From Gemmatimonadaceae bacterium (lineage in GTDB: Bacteria; Gemmatimonadota; Gemmatimonadetes; Gemmatimonadales; Gemmatimonadaceae): 64,000 nt of DNA. Under the pieces are notes generated by a model that saw only the letters and a program-made list of their open reading frames with translations, did no database searches and was not told the DNA's origin. The DNA lies in assembly GCA_035633115.1 (NCBI GenBank), contig DASQFN010000058.1, positions 124,001-188,000 on the forward strand, written 5' to 3'. Below, in pieces: positions 54,449-62,400 of this stretch; within the stretch, counting starts at the first letter, position 1; each line of letters starts with the position of its first letter. The translations under genes and the position numbers were made by a program.

Positions 54449-54871
54449 ATGCCGCGACTTCCCGACGGAAAGTTCAAATCCCTTACCTCGAGAATTATCG
54501 GTGCGGCGATAGAAGTGCACCGGCACCTCGGACCTGGCCTTCTCGAATCCACATATGAGGATTGCCTCGAGTGGGAGCTGAAGGAAGAAGGGATCGCAGT
54601 TGCCAGGCAGGTCAAAGTGCCTTTGATGTACAAAGGAAGAGCCCTGGCCTCGAGCTACCGTCTCGATTTGCTTGTTGATCAAAGCGTCATCGTCGACGTA
54701 AAAGCCGTCGACCACGTGGCCGACATCCATGGTGCGCAGATTTTGACGTACCTGCGCCTGACAAATATCGAGGTCGGGCTGCTGATCAATTTCAACTCTG
54801 CGATGGTTCGCGACGGGATAAAGCGATTCGTTCTCCCATCGATCGTATCCAGAGATCTCGAAGGTGGGTGA
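54449..54871 (+). CDS. GxxExxY protein (PD-(D/E)xK nuclease-like)
   Basis: A 140-residue protein of the GxxExxY family (TIGR04256-type): the name motif is GLLESTY in IEVHRHLGPGLLESTYEDCL. A PD-(D/E)xK-like core follows: YRLDLLVDQSVIVDVKA supplies Asp and Asp-x-Lys, and HGAQILTYLRL the helix with Gln and Tyr. A nuclease or nucleic-acid-binding role is likely by fold but unproven. It is the only gene between two inverted copies of a foldback repeat (54221-54350 and 54890-55026), so gene and repeats probably form one unit. The start ATG 54449 has AAGGG just upstream. The gap 54351-54448 shows nothing else. Confidence 0.85.
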   Translation: MPRLPDGKFKSLTSRIIGAAIEVHRHLGPGLLESTYEDCLEWELKEEGIAVARQVKVPLMYKGRALASSYRLDLLVDQSVIVDVKAVDHVADIHGAQILTYLRLTNIEVGLLINFNSAMVRDGIKRFVLPSIVSRDLEGG

Positions 54872-54889
54872 GATGGTTGGGACCTACTT

Positions 54890-55026
54890 TGCCGCGGAGA
54901 CGCAGAGACGCAAAGTTTTCTTGTGTTTGTGACTCAGCTCGGGCTGAAAGGCCCGAGCCGCGCGGGCTGTTCCCCCCAACTGGTTTTCTCTGCTCCTCTG
55001 CGTCTCTGCGGCAAGCGGTTCTCTGC
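54890..55026. repeat. right inverted repeat of the GxxExxY element (foldback)
   Basis: The opposite-orientation copy of the left repeat. Its outer end is GGTTCTCTGC (55017-55026) and its inner end GCCGCGGAGACGCAGAGACG (54891-54910). The shared core contains AACAGCCCGCGCGGCTCGGG on the reverse strand. About 33 bases separate it from the mlaD stop. Confidence 0.85.
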
Positions 55027-55059
55027 TACCTCCGCCATCTCGAAGCGACTCTCACCCTT

Positions 55060-55962
55060 TTAGAAGATGCTGAGGTTGATGTAGCGCTTCGGATTCCGCT
55101 TCAGGTCGACCATTATCGAATCCATGTGCTGAATCAGCGCGCGCACGTCGTTGTACGCCCCGGGATCGTTCAGCGCGAGACCTACTGACCCCTGCCCGGA
55201 GTTGGCTTTCGTCACGATCGAATCGAGCTTCGCGCTGGTCACCCTGAAGTCCGCCGCGAGGGCCGCCATGTTCGCGCTCGTCTGGCGCACGTTCGTCAGA
55301 GTCGAATCGATCTTCGCGGAATCGACGCCCGACGTCGCCCGGCGAAGCGACGCCTGTGTCAGCGTCAGCTGCCGGTTCTGCTCCGCGGCGATTCTGCTGA
55401 AATCCGATACCAGCCGGTTCATGTTCAGCACCAGCTGATTCGACGAAGCGAGACTCTTCCGTAGGTCCGTCACTCCTCCCGCCGCGATGAGCTCGCGCTG
55501 CAGCGCCGTCGTGATCGCGTTGATGGATGTCGCTATCGAGTCGGCCTTGACGGTGAGCTGCGCGATTCCCGGCGACGATGGTCCTACCGGTATCGTGTCC
55601 TCTTCCGGCACTGACTGAGGATTGGGGGCTTTCGGTGTCAGTGCGATGGCCATGTCGCCGAATATTCCGTTCGGAACGACCGTCGCCGTCGTGCCCCTGG
55701 GAACCTTGTACTCTCTGCCGACCCGAAACGTCGTCAGCACAGTTCCATCCTGTCTGAGCTCGACCTGGTCGACGTACCCGACGTTGACGCCCGCAAGGAG
55801 AACCGGCTGTCCCTGCTTGAGCCCTGAATTCCACGGGAATTTCGCGTAGAGGGCGTAGCCTTTCGAGAGGCCGCCACGCGCGAGCCATAGTGATCCGATG
55901 ATTGCGACCATGACGGCGAGAGCCATCAGCAGTCCAACGAGTACGTCGTCTCGTTTCTTCAT
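55060..55962 (-). CDS. mlaD: MlaD/MCE-family lipid transport protein
   Basis: A 300-residue protein with one N-terminal membrane helix (about 10-27), then an MCE domain (LYAKFPWNSGLKQGQPVLLAGVNVGYVDQVEL and VPRGTTATVVPNGIFGDMAIALTP), then a long coiled-coil-prone tail of about 150 residues, longer than in E. coli MlaD. MCE hexamers form a periplasmic tunnel that moves phospholipids between the membranes. It overlaps mlaE by four bases (ATGA); no MlaF ATPase gene is beside them. Last gene of the lptF-lptG-mlaE-mlaD operon. Confidence 0.92.
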   Translation of the reverse strand: MKKRDDVLVGLLMALAVMVAIIGSLWLARGGLSKGYALYAKFPWNSGLKQGQPVLLAGVNVGYVDQVELRQDGTVLTTFRVGREYKVPRGTTATVVPNGIFGDMAIALTPKAPNPQSVPEEDTIPVGPSSPGIAQLTVKADSIATSINAITTALQRELIAAGGVTDLRKSLASSNQLVLNMNRLVSDFSRIAAEQNRQLTLTQASLRRATSGVDSAKIDSTLTNVRQTSANMAALAADFRVTSAKLDSIVTKANSGQGSVGLALNDPGAYNDVRALIQHMDSIMVDLKRNPKRYINLSIF

Positions 55963-56723
55963 GCCTGGAGGTAGGGTGCGAGCAGGAGTGCGGTGAGCGC
56001 GTCGAGGACGAGTATTGCGACCGACGTGATGACGACCGCCTGCGCGGTGCTGCGGCCGACGCCTTCAGCACCGACATTCGCGGTGTAGCCCTCGTAGGAG
56101 CAGAAGAAAGCAATCGCCGCGCCGAAGATCGTCGCCTTAATGATACTATAGACTATCTGGAACGGCGCGAACGCGAGGCGCAGGCCCTCGGAGAATGCGG
56201 CGCTGGTCACGTCCGTTGCGACCACCGCGGTAAGGTAGGCCGTCCCGACGCCGATGGCGTCCGCGAGAATCACCAGCATTGGGACCATTACAACGGCGGC
56301 GATGAATCGCGGAACAACGAGGTAAGCGACAGGATCGTAAGCCAGTGTCTCCAGTGCGTCGATCTGCTCGGTCACGCGCATCGTTCCGATCTCGGCGGTG
56401 ATGCGCGCTCCGACACGCCCGGTGAGGACAAGCCCGGTGAGCAGCGGACCGAGCTCGAGAATGATCGACTGCCTCGAGATCAACCCCACCACCGAGAGCT
56501 GGACGCCGCCGAAAAGCTGATAGCGCGTCTGAAAGGCGGTCACGGCTCCAATGAATGCGGCGACGATTGCGGCGAGCGGAAGCGAATCAACACCGATGTT
56601 CCGCATCTGTCTGATCGTCTCGCGGCCGTAAGTCCCCGGATCGAGAAATCCGCGGCCGATGTCGCGCATGAAATACACGCGCTCTCCAACCCGCCCGAAA
56701 AGAGACGAGACAGCGCGTATCAA
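55959..56723 (-). CDS. mlaE: MlaE-family lipid transport permease
   Basis: A 254-residue permease of the Mla-type ABC system, with about six helices. Family landmarks are LAAIVAAFIGAVTAFQTRYQLFGG, ELGPLLTGLVLTGRVGARITAEIGTMRVTEQIDALETLAYDPVAYLVVPR and FGAAIAFFCSYEGYTANVGAEGVGRSTAQAVV. I start it at TTG 56723, which gives a TTGA overlap with the lptG stop and the typical opening SSLFGRVGERVYFM; the ATG at 56783 lies inside lptG. It partners MlaD, and an ATPase must come from elsewhere. Confidence 0.93.
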   Translation of the reverse strand: MIRAVSSLFGRVGERVYFMRDIGRGFLDPGTYGRETIRQMRNIGVDSLPLAAIVAAFIGAVTAFQTRYQLFGGVQLSVVGLISRQSIILELGPLLTGLVLTGRVGARITAEIGTMRVTEQIDALETLAYDPVAYLVVPRFIAAVVMVPMLVILADAIGVGTAYLTAVVATDVTSAAFSEGLRLAFAPFQIVYSIIKATIFGAAIAFFCSYEGYTANVGAEGVGRSTAQAVVITSVAILVLDALTALLLAPYLQA

Positions 56724-57802
56724 GTTCGCACGCGCGCGAAAAGAATCAGTCCGAGGACCCCGAAGAAAATGCTTGGAACCCACGCGGCGAGCTCGGCGGG
56801 AAGCATTCCCTTGCCGCCGATCGCTTTCGTCATCTGCACCAGCATGATGAAGATCACCGTCGTGCCAAGAGAGATACCGATGCCGTACGCCGCCCCGCCG
56901 CGCTGTGTGCTCGTCGCCAGCGGCGCGCCGAAGAGCAGGATGACCATGCTGGTAACAGGGATCACGATCTTCAGCATTCGCTCGACCTTAAGCGAGTTGA
57001 CGTCCCCGCCCGACCGTTCCATCGCGTCGATGAAGCGGCCGAGCTCCCGATACTCCATGTCGGTTGGCGCGCGTGAGGCCACCGTCAGCTGCTGTGGACG
57101 CTCGACCAGCCGGGCATCGCGCAGCGAGTCGAACGCATAAGTGATATTGAACATCGAATCGGTCAGCACATGCATCGTTCCCTGCGTGAGCTTCCACCCT
57201 TTGCGCGGGTCGTAATACGCGTTGCCTGCGTTCAGAATGTAGGTCGGGTAGTCCGGGCCTCTGCCTTTTCGCTCGATGGTGAGACCGTCTATCGAGTTTC
57301 GCTCGACGTGCAGCGTCTGCACCTTGTAGACTCTGCCTCGCTCCGCCGCGTAGGCAAAATTGTACCTCTCACTCTGCGTCGAGAACTTCTGCGTCTCCAG
57401 GAGCTCGAGCTTCCTTCGATTTGCCTGAGGAGTTATCTCGCCGAGTACAAGGCCGGCGACGGTTGCGATCGCACCTCCGACGAAGATCGGGGCAATGAAG
57501 CGGTAGAAGCTCACACCCGATGCCTTTGCCGCTGTGATCTCCGAATGGCGCGTCAGCGATCCGATGGAGAAAACGGTCGCGAACAGCACCCCCGCCGGAA
57601 GAATCAAGAACATGTAATCGGGCAGCGAGTAAACGTAGCTCAGCGCGATGTTCATCGCCGGGAGCTTCTGCGCCAGATATTTGTCGAGGTTGTCGGTGAT
57701 GTCGAAAATGATCAGCAGCAGGGGAAAGCCGACGGCAGTCGCGACAAAAATCTTCCAGAACTCGGCGAAGACGTACCGGTCGAGCGGTCTTACAAGGCTC
57801 AC
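56720..57802 (-). CDS. lptG: LPS export permease LptG-like (YjgP/YjgQ family)
   Basis: A 360-residue permease of the Lpt ABC exporter, which extracts LPS from the inner membrane and sends it to LptC/A/D. It has three N-terminal helices (VFAEFWKIFVATAVGFPLLLIIFD onward), a periplasmic beta-jellyroll of about 150 residues, and three C-terminal helices. Asp/Glu in the ETAAK-type coupling helix region reads RHSEITAAKASGVSFYRF. The start is GTG 57802, overlapping the LptF stop. LptF versus LptG assignment is by operon order and length; the family call is firm. Confidence 0.88.
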   Translation of the reverse strand: MSLVRPLDRYVFAEFWKIFVATAVGFPLLLIIFDITDNLDKYLAQKLPAMNIALSYVYSLPDYMFLILPAGVLFATVFSIGSLTRHSEITAAKASGVSFYRFIAPIFVGGAIATVAGLVLGEITPQANRRKLELLETQKFSTQSERYNFAYAAERGRVYKVQTLHVERNSIDGLTIERKGRGPDYPTYILNAGNAYYDPRKGWKLTQGTMHVLTDSMFNITYAFDSLRDARLVERPQQLTVASRAPTDMEYRELGRFIDAMERSGGDVNSLKVERMLKIVIPVTSMVILLFGAPLATSTQRGGAAYGIGISLGTTVIFIMLVQMTKAIGGKGMLPAELAAWVPSIFFGVLGLILFARVRT

Positions 57803-59400
57803 GACGCGCTGGGTCGTGGTCCCGGTGACGCCATTGGCGCGCGGCGGCGCGCCAGCCCCAGCCGCGACCGGATTGAATCCAGCAGGTCGCGCACGTCCCC
57901 TCCGCGTCCGGACGTGTTCTCCTTACCCATGCGTGAGAGCAGCCAGATAGCGAGAGCGGTGAAGATCAGGTTCGCTCCCCACATGGAGATGAAGGGCGGG
58001 ACAATGCCTCGCCTCGCGAGTGATTCTCCAGCGATGAGGCCAACGTAGTAGAGTGCGAAGACCACCAGGCTGACCCCGATGGTCAGGCCCACCCCGCCGC
58101 GGGGAAACCGCAGAGCTATCGGGGCGCCGAGCAGGAGAAACACGAAGCAGGCAGTGGCGAGCGCAAACTTTTTCTGGATCTCGACTTCGTAAGCGTTCTG
58201 ACTTCTCCGGGCATCCTCGACGCGAATTCGAATGCCCTCGAGCGTGGCCGGGAGCTCCGCGGCCGTTGTAGCGCCGGTGTCGAGTCGCGACGCAGTTGCC
58301 CCGGCGCCGGCGGGCTGACCGTCGCTACGCCTCTGGAGAAATGGCGGCTTCGCGGAAGAGTCTGACGCGCGTGGCGCATGCTTCGGAGGCTTCGGGAACG
58401 TCAGTGCCTGGGCGCCGAGAGATTTTACTCCGATCTGGGCGAGCACTGCGCAGTATGCCTTCCCGAGTCCCACCGTCATCGGATCGTTCAACTTGGTCTT
58501 CAGGACATCCTCGCTCAGCTTTACTTTCCGGCGCTTCGCGTCCGCGAGCTTCTTGACGAACTCCCGCCGCGCATTGGCGAGCGTTTGACGCGCGACGGCC
58601 GCTTGCCGCTCCATCTCGCACACGGACATCTCACGCTCACCCTTGAAGCTGTCGCTCTTGCTCTTCTGGAACTCGTTTCCAACGCTCTTCACGCGAATCA
58701 GCTCGGTATCGAAGTACATCCGCTGGAGCTGTTCCGGCGTATTGACGGGAACGTCCTGAATCGTGCCGCTGTATAAAGTGAGCTGGAGGTCGGTGCGGTT
58801 CAGCGACAGCGCCATGTTGCCACTGTCGGCGTAAACCGTGCGGCGGCGGGTTGCGTCGCCGACGTCGTAGATCGTAACCTCTCGCATCCTGTTGGAAGTT
58901 TTGCTGAGGTGGTTGGCCCGGAGATAGAGCTTCCCGGGGCTCACCTCGTTGATGACCTGCTCGCGCAGCCCGAACGTAGGCTTCTTCTGCGCGATGTCCC
59001 CCTGAAGAGTGCGAAGCCGATGATTGGCGCGCGGGAGTACCTGATCGTTGAACAGGAGCATGAACAGGGTCATACCTACGCCGGCAATGAGCACCGGCTT
59101 CAGCACGCTGCGGAGACTCACACCCCCGGCCTTCATTGCCGTGATCTCGTTCTCCGAGGCGAGGCGGCTGAACGCGTACAAGGTCGATACGAGCACGGCC
59201 ATCGGCATCGACAGGGCAACCGTGAGAGGCACCGAAAGCCCGAGGAATTCGCCGATGATACTCCAGGGCAATCCCTTCCCGACGAGCTCGCCGAAGCGCT
59301 TCGCGATGTACTGCAGAAGCAGCAACGAAGTGAGCGCGGTGAGGGCGAAGAAGAGGGGTCCGACGTGCTCCTTGAGGACGTATCTGTGGAGTATCTTCAC
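57799..59400 (-). CDS. lptF: LPS export permease LptF-like with a large insertion
   Basis: A 533-residue LptF/LptG-family permease; the usual length is about 360. The N-terminal helices and coupling region (ASENEITAMKAGGVSLRSVLKP) and the C-terminal helices (FALATACFVFLLLGAPIALRF) are intact. The extra 150-180 residues lie between the jellyroll and the C-terminal helices (about 255-430). They comprise a Lys/Ala/Arg-rich helical part (MERQAAVARQTLANARREFV), two extra Cys, and a Pro/Ser/Ala-rich disordered stretch (KPPKHAPRASDSSAKPP). The insertion should lie in the periplasm. It is the first gene of the envelope operon, and its ATG is three bases from the divergent sprA start. Confidence 0.9.
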   Translation of the reverse strand: MKILHRYVLKEHVGPLFFALTALTSLLLLQYIAKRFGELVGKGLPWSIIGEFLGLSVPLTVALSMPMAVLVSTLYAFSRLASENEITAMKAGGVSLRSVLKPVLIAGVGMTLFMLLFNDQVLPRANHRLRTLQGDIAQKKPTFGLREQVINEVSPGKLYLRANHLSKTSNRMREVTIYDVGDATRRRTVYADSGNMALSLNRTDLQLTLYSGTIQDVPVNTPEQLQRMYFDTELIRVKSVGNEFQKSKSDSFKGEREMSVCEMERQAAVARQTLANARREFVKKLADAKRRKVKLSEDVLKTKLNDPMTVGLGKAYCAVLAQIGVKSLGAQALTFPKPPKHAPRASDSSAKPPFLQRRSDGQPAGAGATASRLDTGATTAAELPATLEGIRIRVEDARRSQNAYEVEIQKKFALATACFVFLLLGAPIALRFPRGGVGLTIGVSLVVFALYYVGLIAGESLARRGIVPPFISMWGANLIFTALAIWLLSRMGKENTSGRGGDVRDLLDSIRSRLGLARRRAPMASPGPRPSAS

Positions 59401-59403
59401 GGG

Positions 59404-62400
59404 GTGAATCTAATACACCGCCGCCTGCTGTTCGTCTCGCTCGCGGCAGCTGTTTGGACTGCTGCAGCGAGCGCTCAGCAGGGCGGTGTGGCCAGGCCGG
59501 ACACCGTCAACGCCCGGCGTTCGACAACTGCCCGGAAGGACACGATTCCGCCGAAGGACACCGTCCGTGTGCCCAGGGATACTGTCCCGGCGCCGAAGGA
59601 TACGCTGCGGTTGCCCACCGACACCGCGAGAGAGCCGGCAGACACCACACTGCGACTGCCACTGCCTACAGTCGGGCGGCCGGCACCGCGTCCAAGGATA
59701 CGGCTGGGCGGTGATTCGCTGGGACTGCGCCTGCCCCCGGTTGTATCGCGTGCGGACCGCGAAAGCTACCTGCAGGCGGTCGCGCAAATCGAGGCTGCCC
59801 GCGCAACGGCTTTTCAGCAGAACATGCGTGCCATCATCCAAGCCGTGTGGGGGCAGGTTGCAACCTCGAGCTTTGCGACGTCGGAGATTCCGCCGACGTT
59901 TGCGGGTGAAGCTCCTGCCGAGCCGAAGACCGTTGCAGACCGCGCGGGCGACATCATCTCGGAGCACACCGATCTCGCCCTCCAGTTGAACGGACGGATG
60001 GAATTCCGCGGCGAGAAGAACCAGAGCGCGCAATGCGCGGGCGGAATCATCAACCCCGTGTTCAACTGCCGCAGCGCGTTTGCGCCCCTTCTGGATTTTC
60101 AGTTCAACGCACGCTCCGGGGGAATCGTAGCGGAGCGCATTCACGTCGACGTCGACTATGACACGCAGCGGGAGTTCGACGCATCGAACAACATTTCCAT
60201 CAACTATCAGGGGAAGGGAACCGAGCTCCTGCAGCGTCTCGAGATCGGCAACGTGACGTTTCAGCCACCGGTGTCGCGATTCATCACCGCGGGAATTCCC
60301 AGCGGGAACTACGGAATTCAGGCGATCACGAAGCTTGGACCTGCACGCGTTCGCACCATCCTCGCGCAGCAGAAGGGCAACATCGTCAACGATCGCGTGT
60401 TCACCGTTGGCGATCAGACTCTTCAGGCAGTGGACCGCCGGATAGAGGACCATCAATTCGAGCCGCGCCGGTTCTTCTTCACGGTTTCCCCAAAGCTGTT
60501 CGGCTCCGCCTATCCAAACATCGACATCCTGGACAGCAGGCGGATGACCTCGCTCGCCCTCTCGCTTCCGGATACGCTTCGGCCGACGAAGATCTTTCTC
60601 TATCGGCTGCTGATCGGCGGCCAGCCGCCGAATCCGAGCGGTCCCCAGTTCCGCATCATCGGCGACCCGCGGTCACGCCGCGGACAGGTTTACGAGCGTC
60701 TCCGCGAAGGGGTGGACTACTACGTCGATCCGTCGCAGCTGTGGATCGCCCTGGTACGCCCTCTCTCGCTCAACAACGAGCGACTCGTGGTCGCGTATCG
60801 CGTGAACGTCAACGGTCGGGATACGATTCACGTGACGACGGGCGGCACCCCCGATCTCGAGTACAATGCCAAGACAGATCAGCTGGCGAACCTGTTGTGG
60901 GATCCGCGAGTGACCCCGGATGATCCCGCGTTCGACCGGGAGATCAGAAGCATCTATCGCATAGGCGGGCCCGAGGTTCAGCGGCAGAGCGTGATCGTCA
61001 AGATCGTCACCGGAACGGGAGTCGATCAGGAGAAGGCAAACGACGAGACTGGCAACGCGGAAACTTTTCTCCAGCTTTTTCGCATCGCTCAGAAAACGAA
61101 CAACTCGACATTCGACGTCGAGAACCGCCTCTGGCCCCGGCCCGCTGATCCGAATTTCGAGCTGAGCCTGGGCGCGTCGGCAACGCGGGTCATTCGCGAC
61201 CAGTTTCTCGTTTTTCCGTCGCTCAAGCCTTTTGCCATCGACGGATTCGCCGGCCGGCTCAATCCCAGCAACGATACGATCTACACGACGCCGTCGGAGT
61301 ACGTGAAATCGGCGCAGCGTCCGCTTTCGGTCTATCACATCCGCGCGCGCTATCAGGCTGAAGGGAGCGGCGACAGGGGCAGTCTGATGCTCGGCGCAGT
61401 GCAGCTGCGGCCGAACTCGGAGCGGTTGCTCATTGACGGAATCCCACTCGTGCGCGGCACCGACTACACGGTCGATTACGATCTCGGACGGGTTTCATTT
61501 GCGCGGCCCGATACGCTCTTCCCGCGGCCGCGTCAGGTGACGGCGCAGTTCGAGGAAAATCCGGTTTTCGCCGAGACTCCGACATCCATCTTCGGCGCGA
61601 CAGCGGAGTTCCCGCTCGCGCGCGGCAGCATCAACTTCACGGCAATCTCGCAGACGCAGAAGACAACGTTCAACCGGCCGCCGCTCGGCTTCGAGCCCGC
61701 CGGCTCGCTCGTTGCCGGCGTGACGGCGCTCTTCAACTTCAACGCCTCGCCGCTCACTTCGCTCGTATCACGGCTGCCTTACGGCGAGACTACGGTTCCG
61801 TCGCGGATCAGTGTATCGGGCGAGTTTGCCGCGAGTCGACCCGAGCCGAACGCCGCGGGTCAGGCGTACCTCGAATCGTTCGAGGGAGAAGGCGGAATCC
61901 AGGTGCCGCTGCTCGATACGCAATGGTACTACGGCAGCCAGCCGGCGCTGGGGCGCGACTTTGCCACGCGCTACGGATCTCAGTCGATCGATCTCACTCG
62001 CGCATCTACTCTCGCCTGGCAAAGCGATGGACTCGATGCGAACGGGCGCGCCATACGCTACACCATCGAGCAGATCGACCCGCAGACGACGCTCATCGGC
62101 ACCGGACTATCCGGTCCGGAGCAGATGCTGTGGATGACGCTGTATCCGCTGTCGATAGGTGGATTGAGGGGAGAGGGAAACTTCAGATGGACCGTCGGCA
62201 ATACGCCGAGTGGGCGACGATGGCGATCGATTCGCACGCCTCTCGGCGCCACGGGGTCGGATCTTTCGCGCGTCGAGAACATCGAGTTCTGGGCGCAGAT
62301 CAACGTGTCGCCCGTCAAGCGTGCAAAGAACCCGATTCTGATGATCGACTTCGGCGACGTCTCGGAAAATTCCGTCACTTTCGCGCCTGATACAGCGATC

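Noticed and set aside
54449-54871. Insertion sequence with transposase.
   Set aside because: The gene is a GxxExxY protein, not a known transposase; no DDE, HUH or tyrosine motif is visible, and no clear target-site duplication was found.
54221-55026. CRISPR array, because of repeated GCAGAG-type units.
   Set aside because: There are only two long copies in inverted orientation with a gene between; no regular spacers or cas genes.
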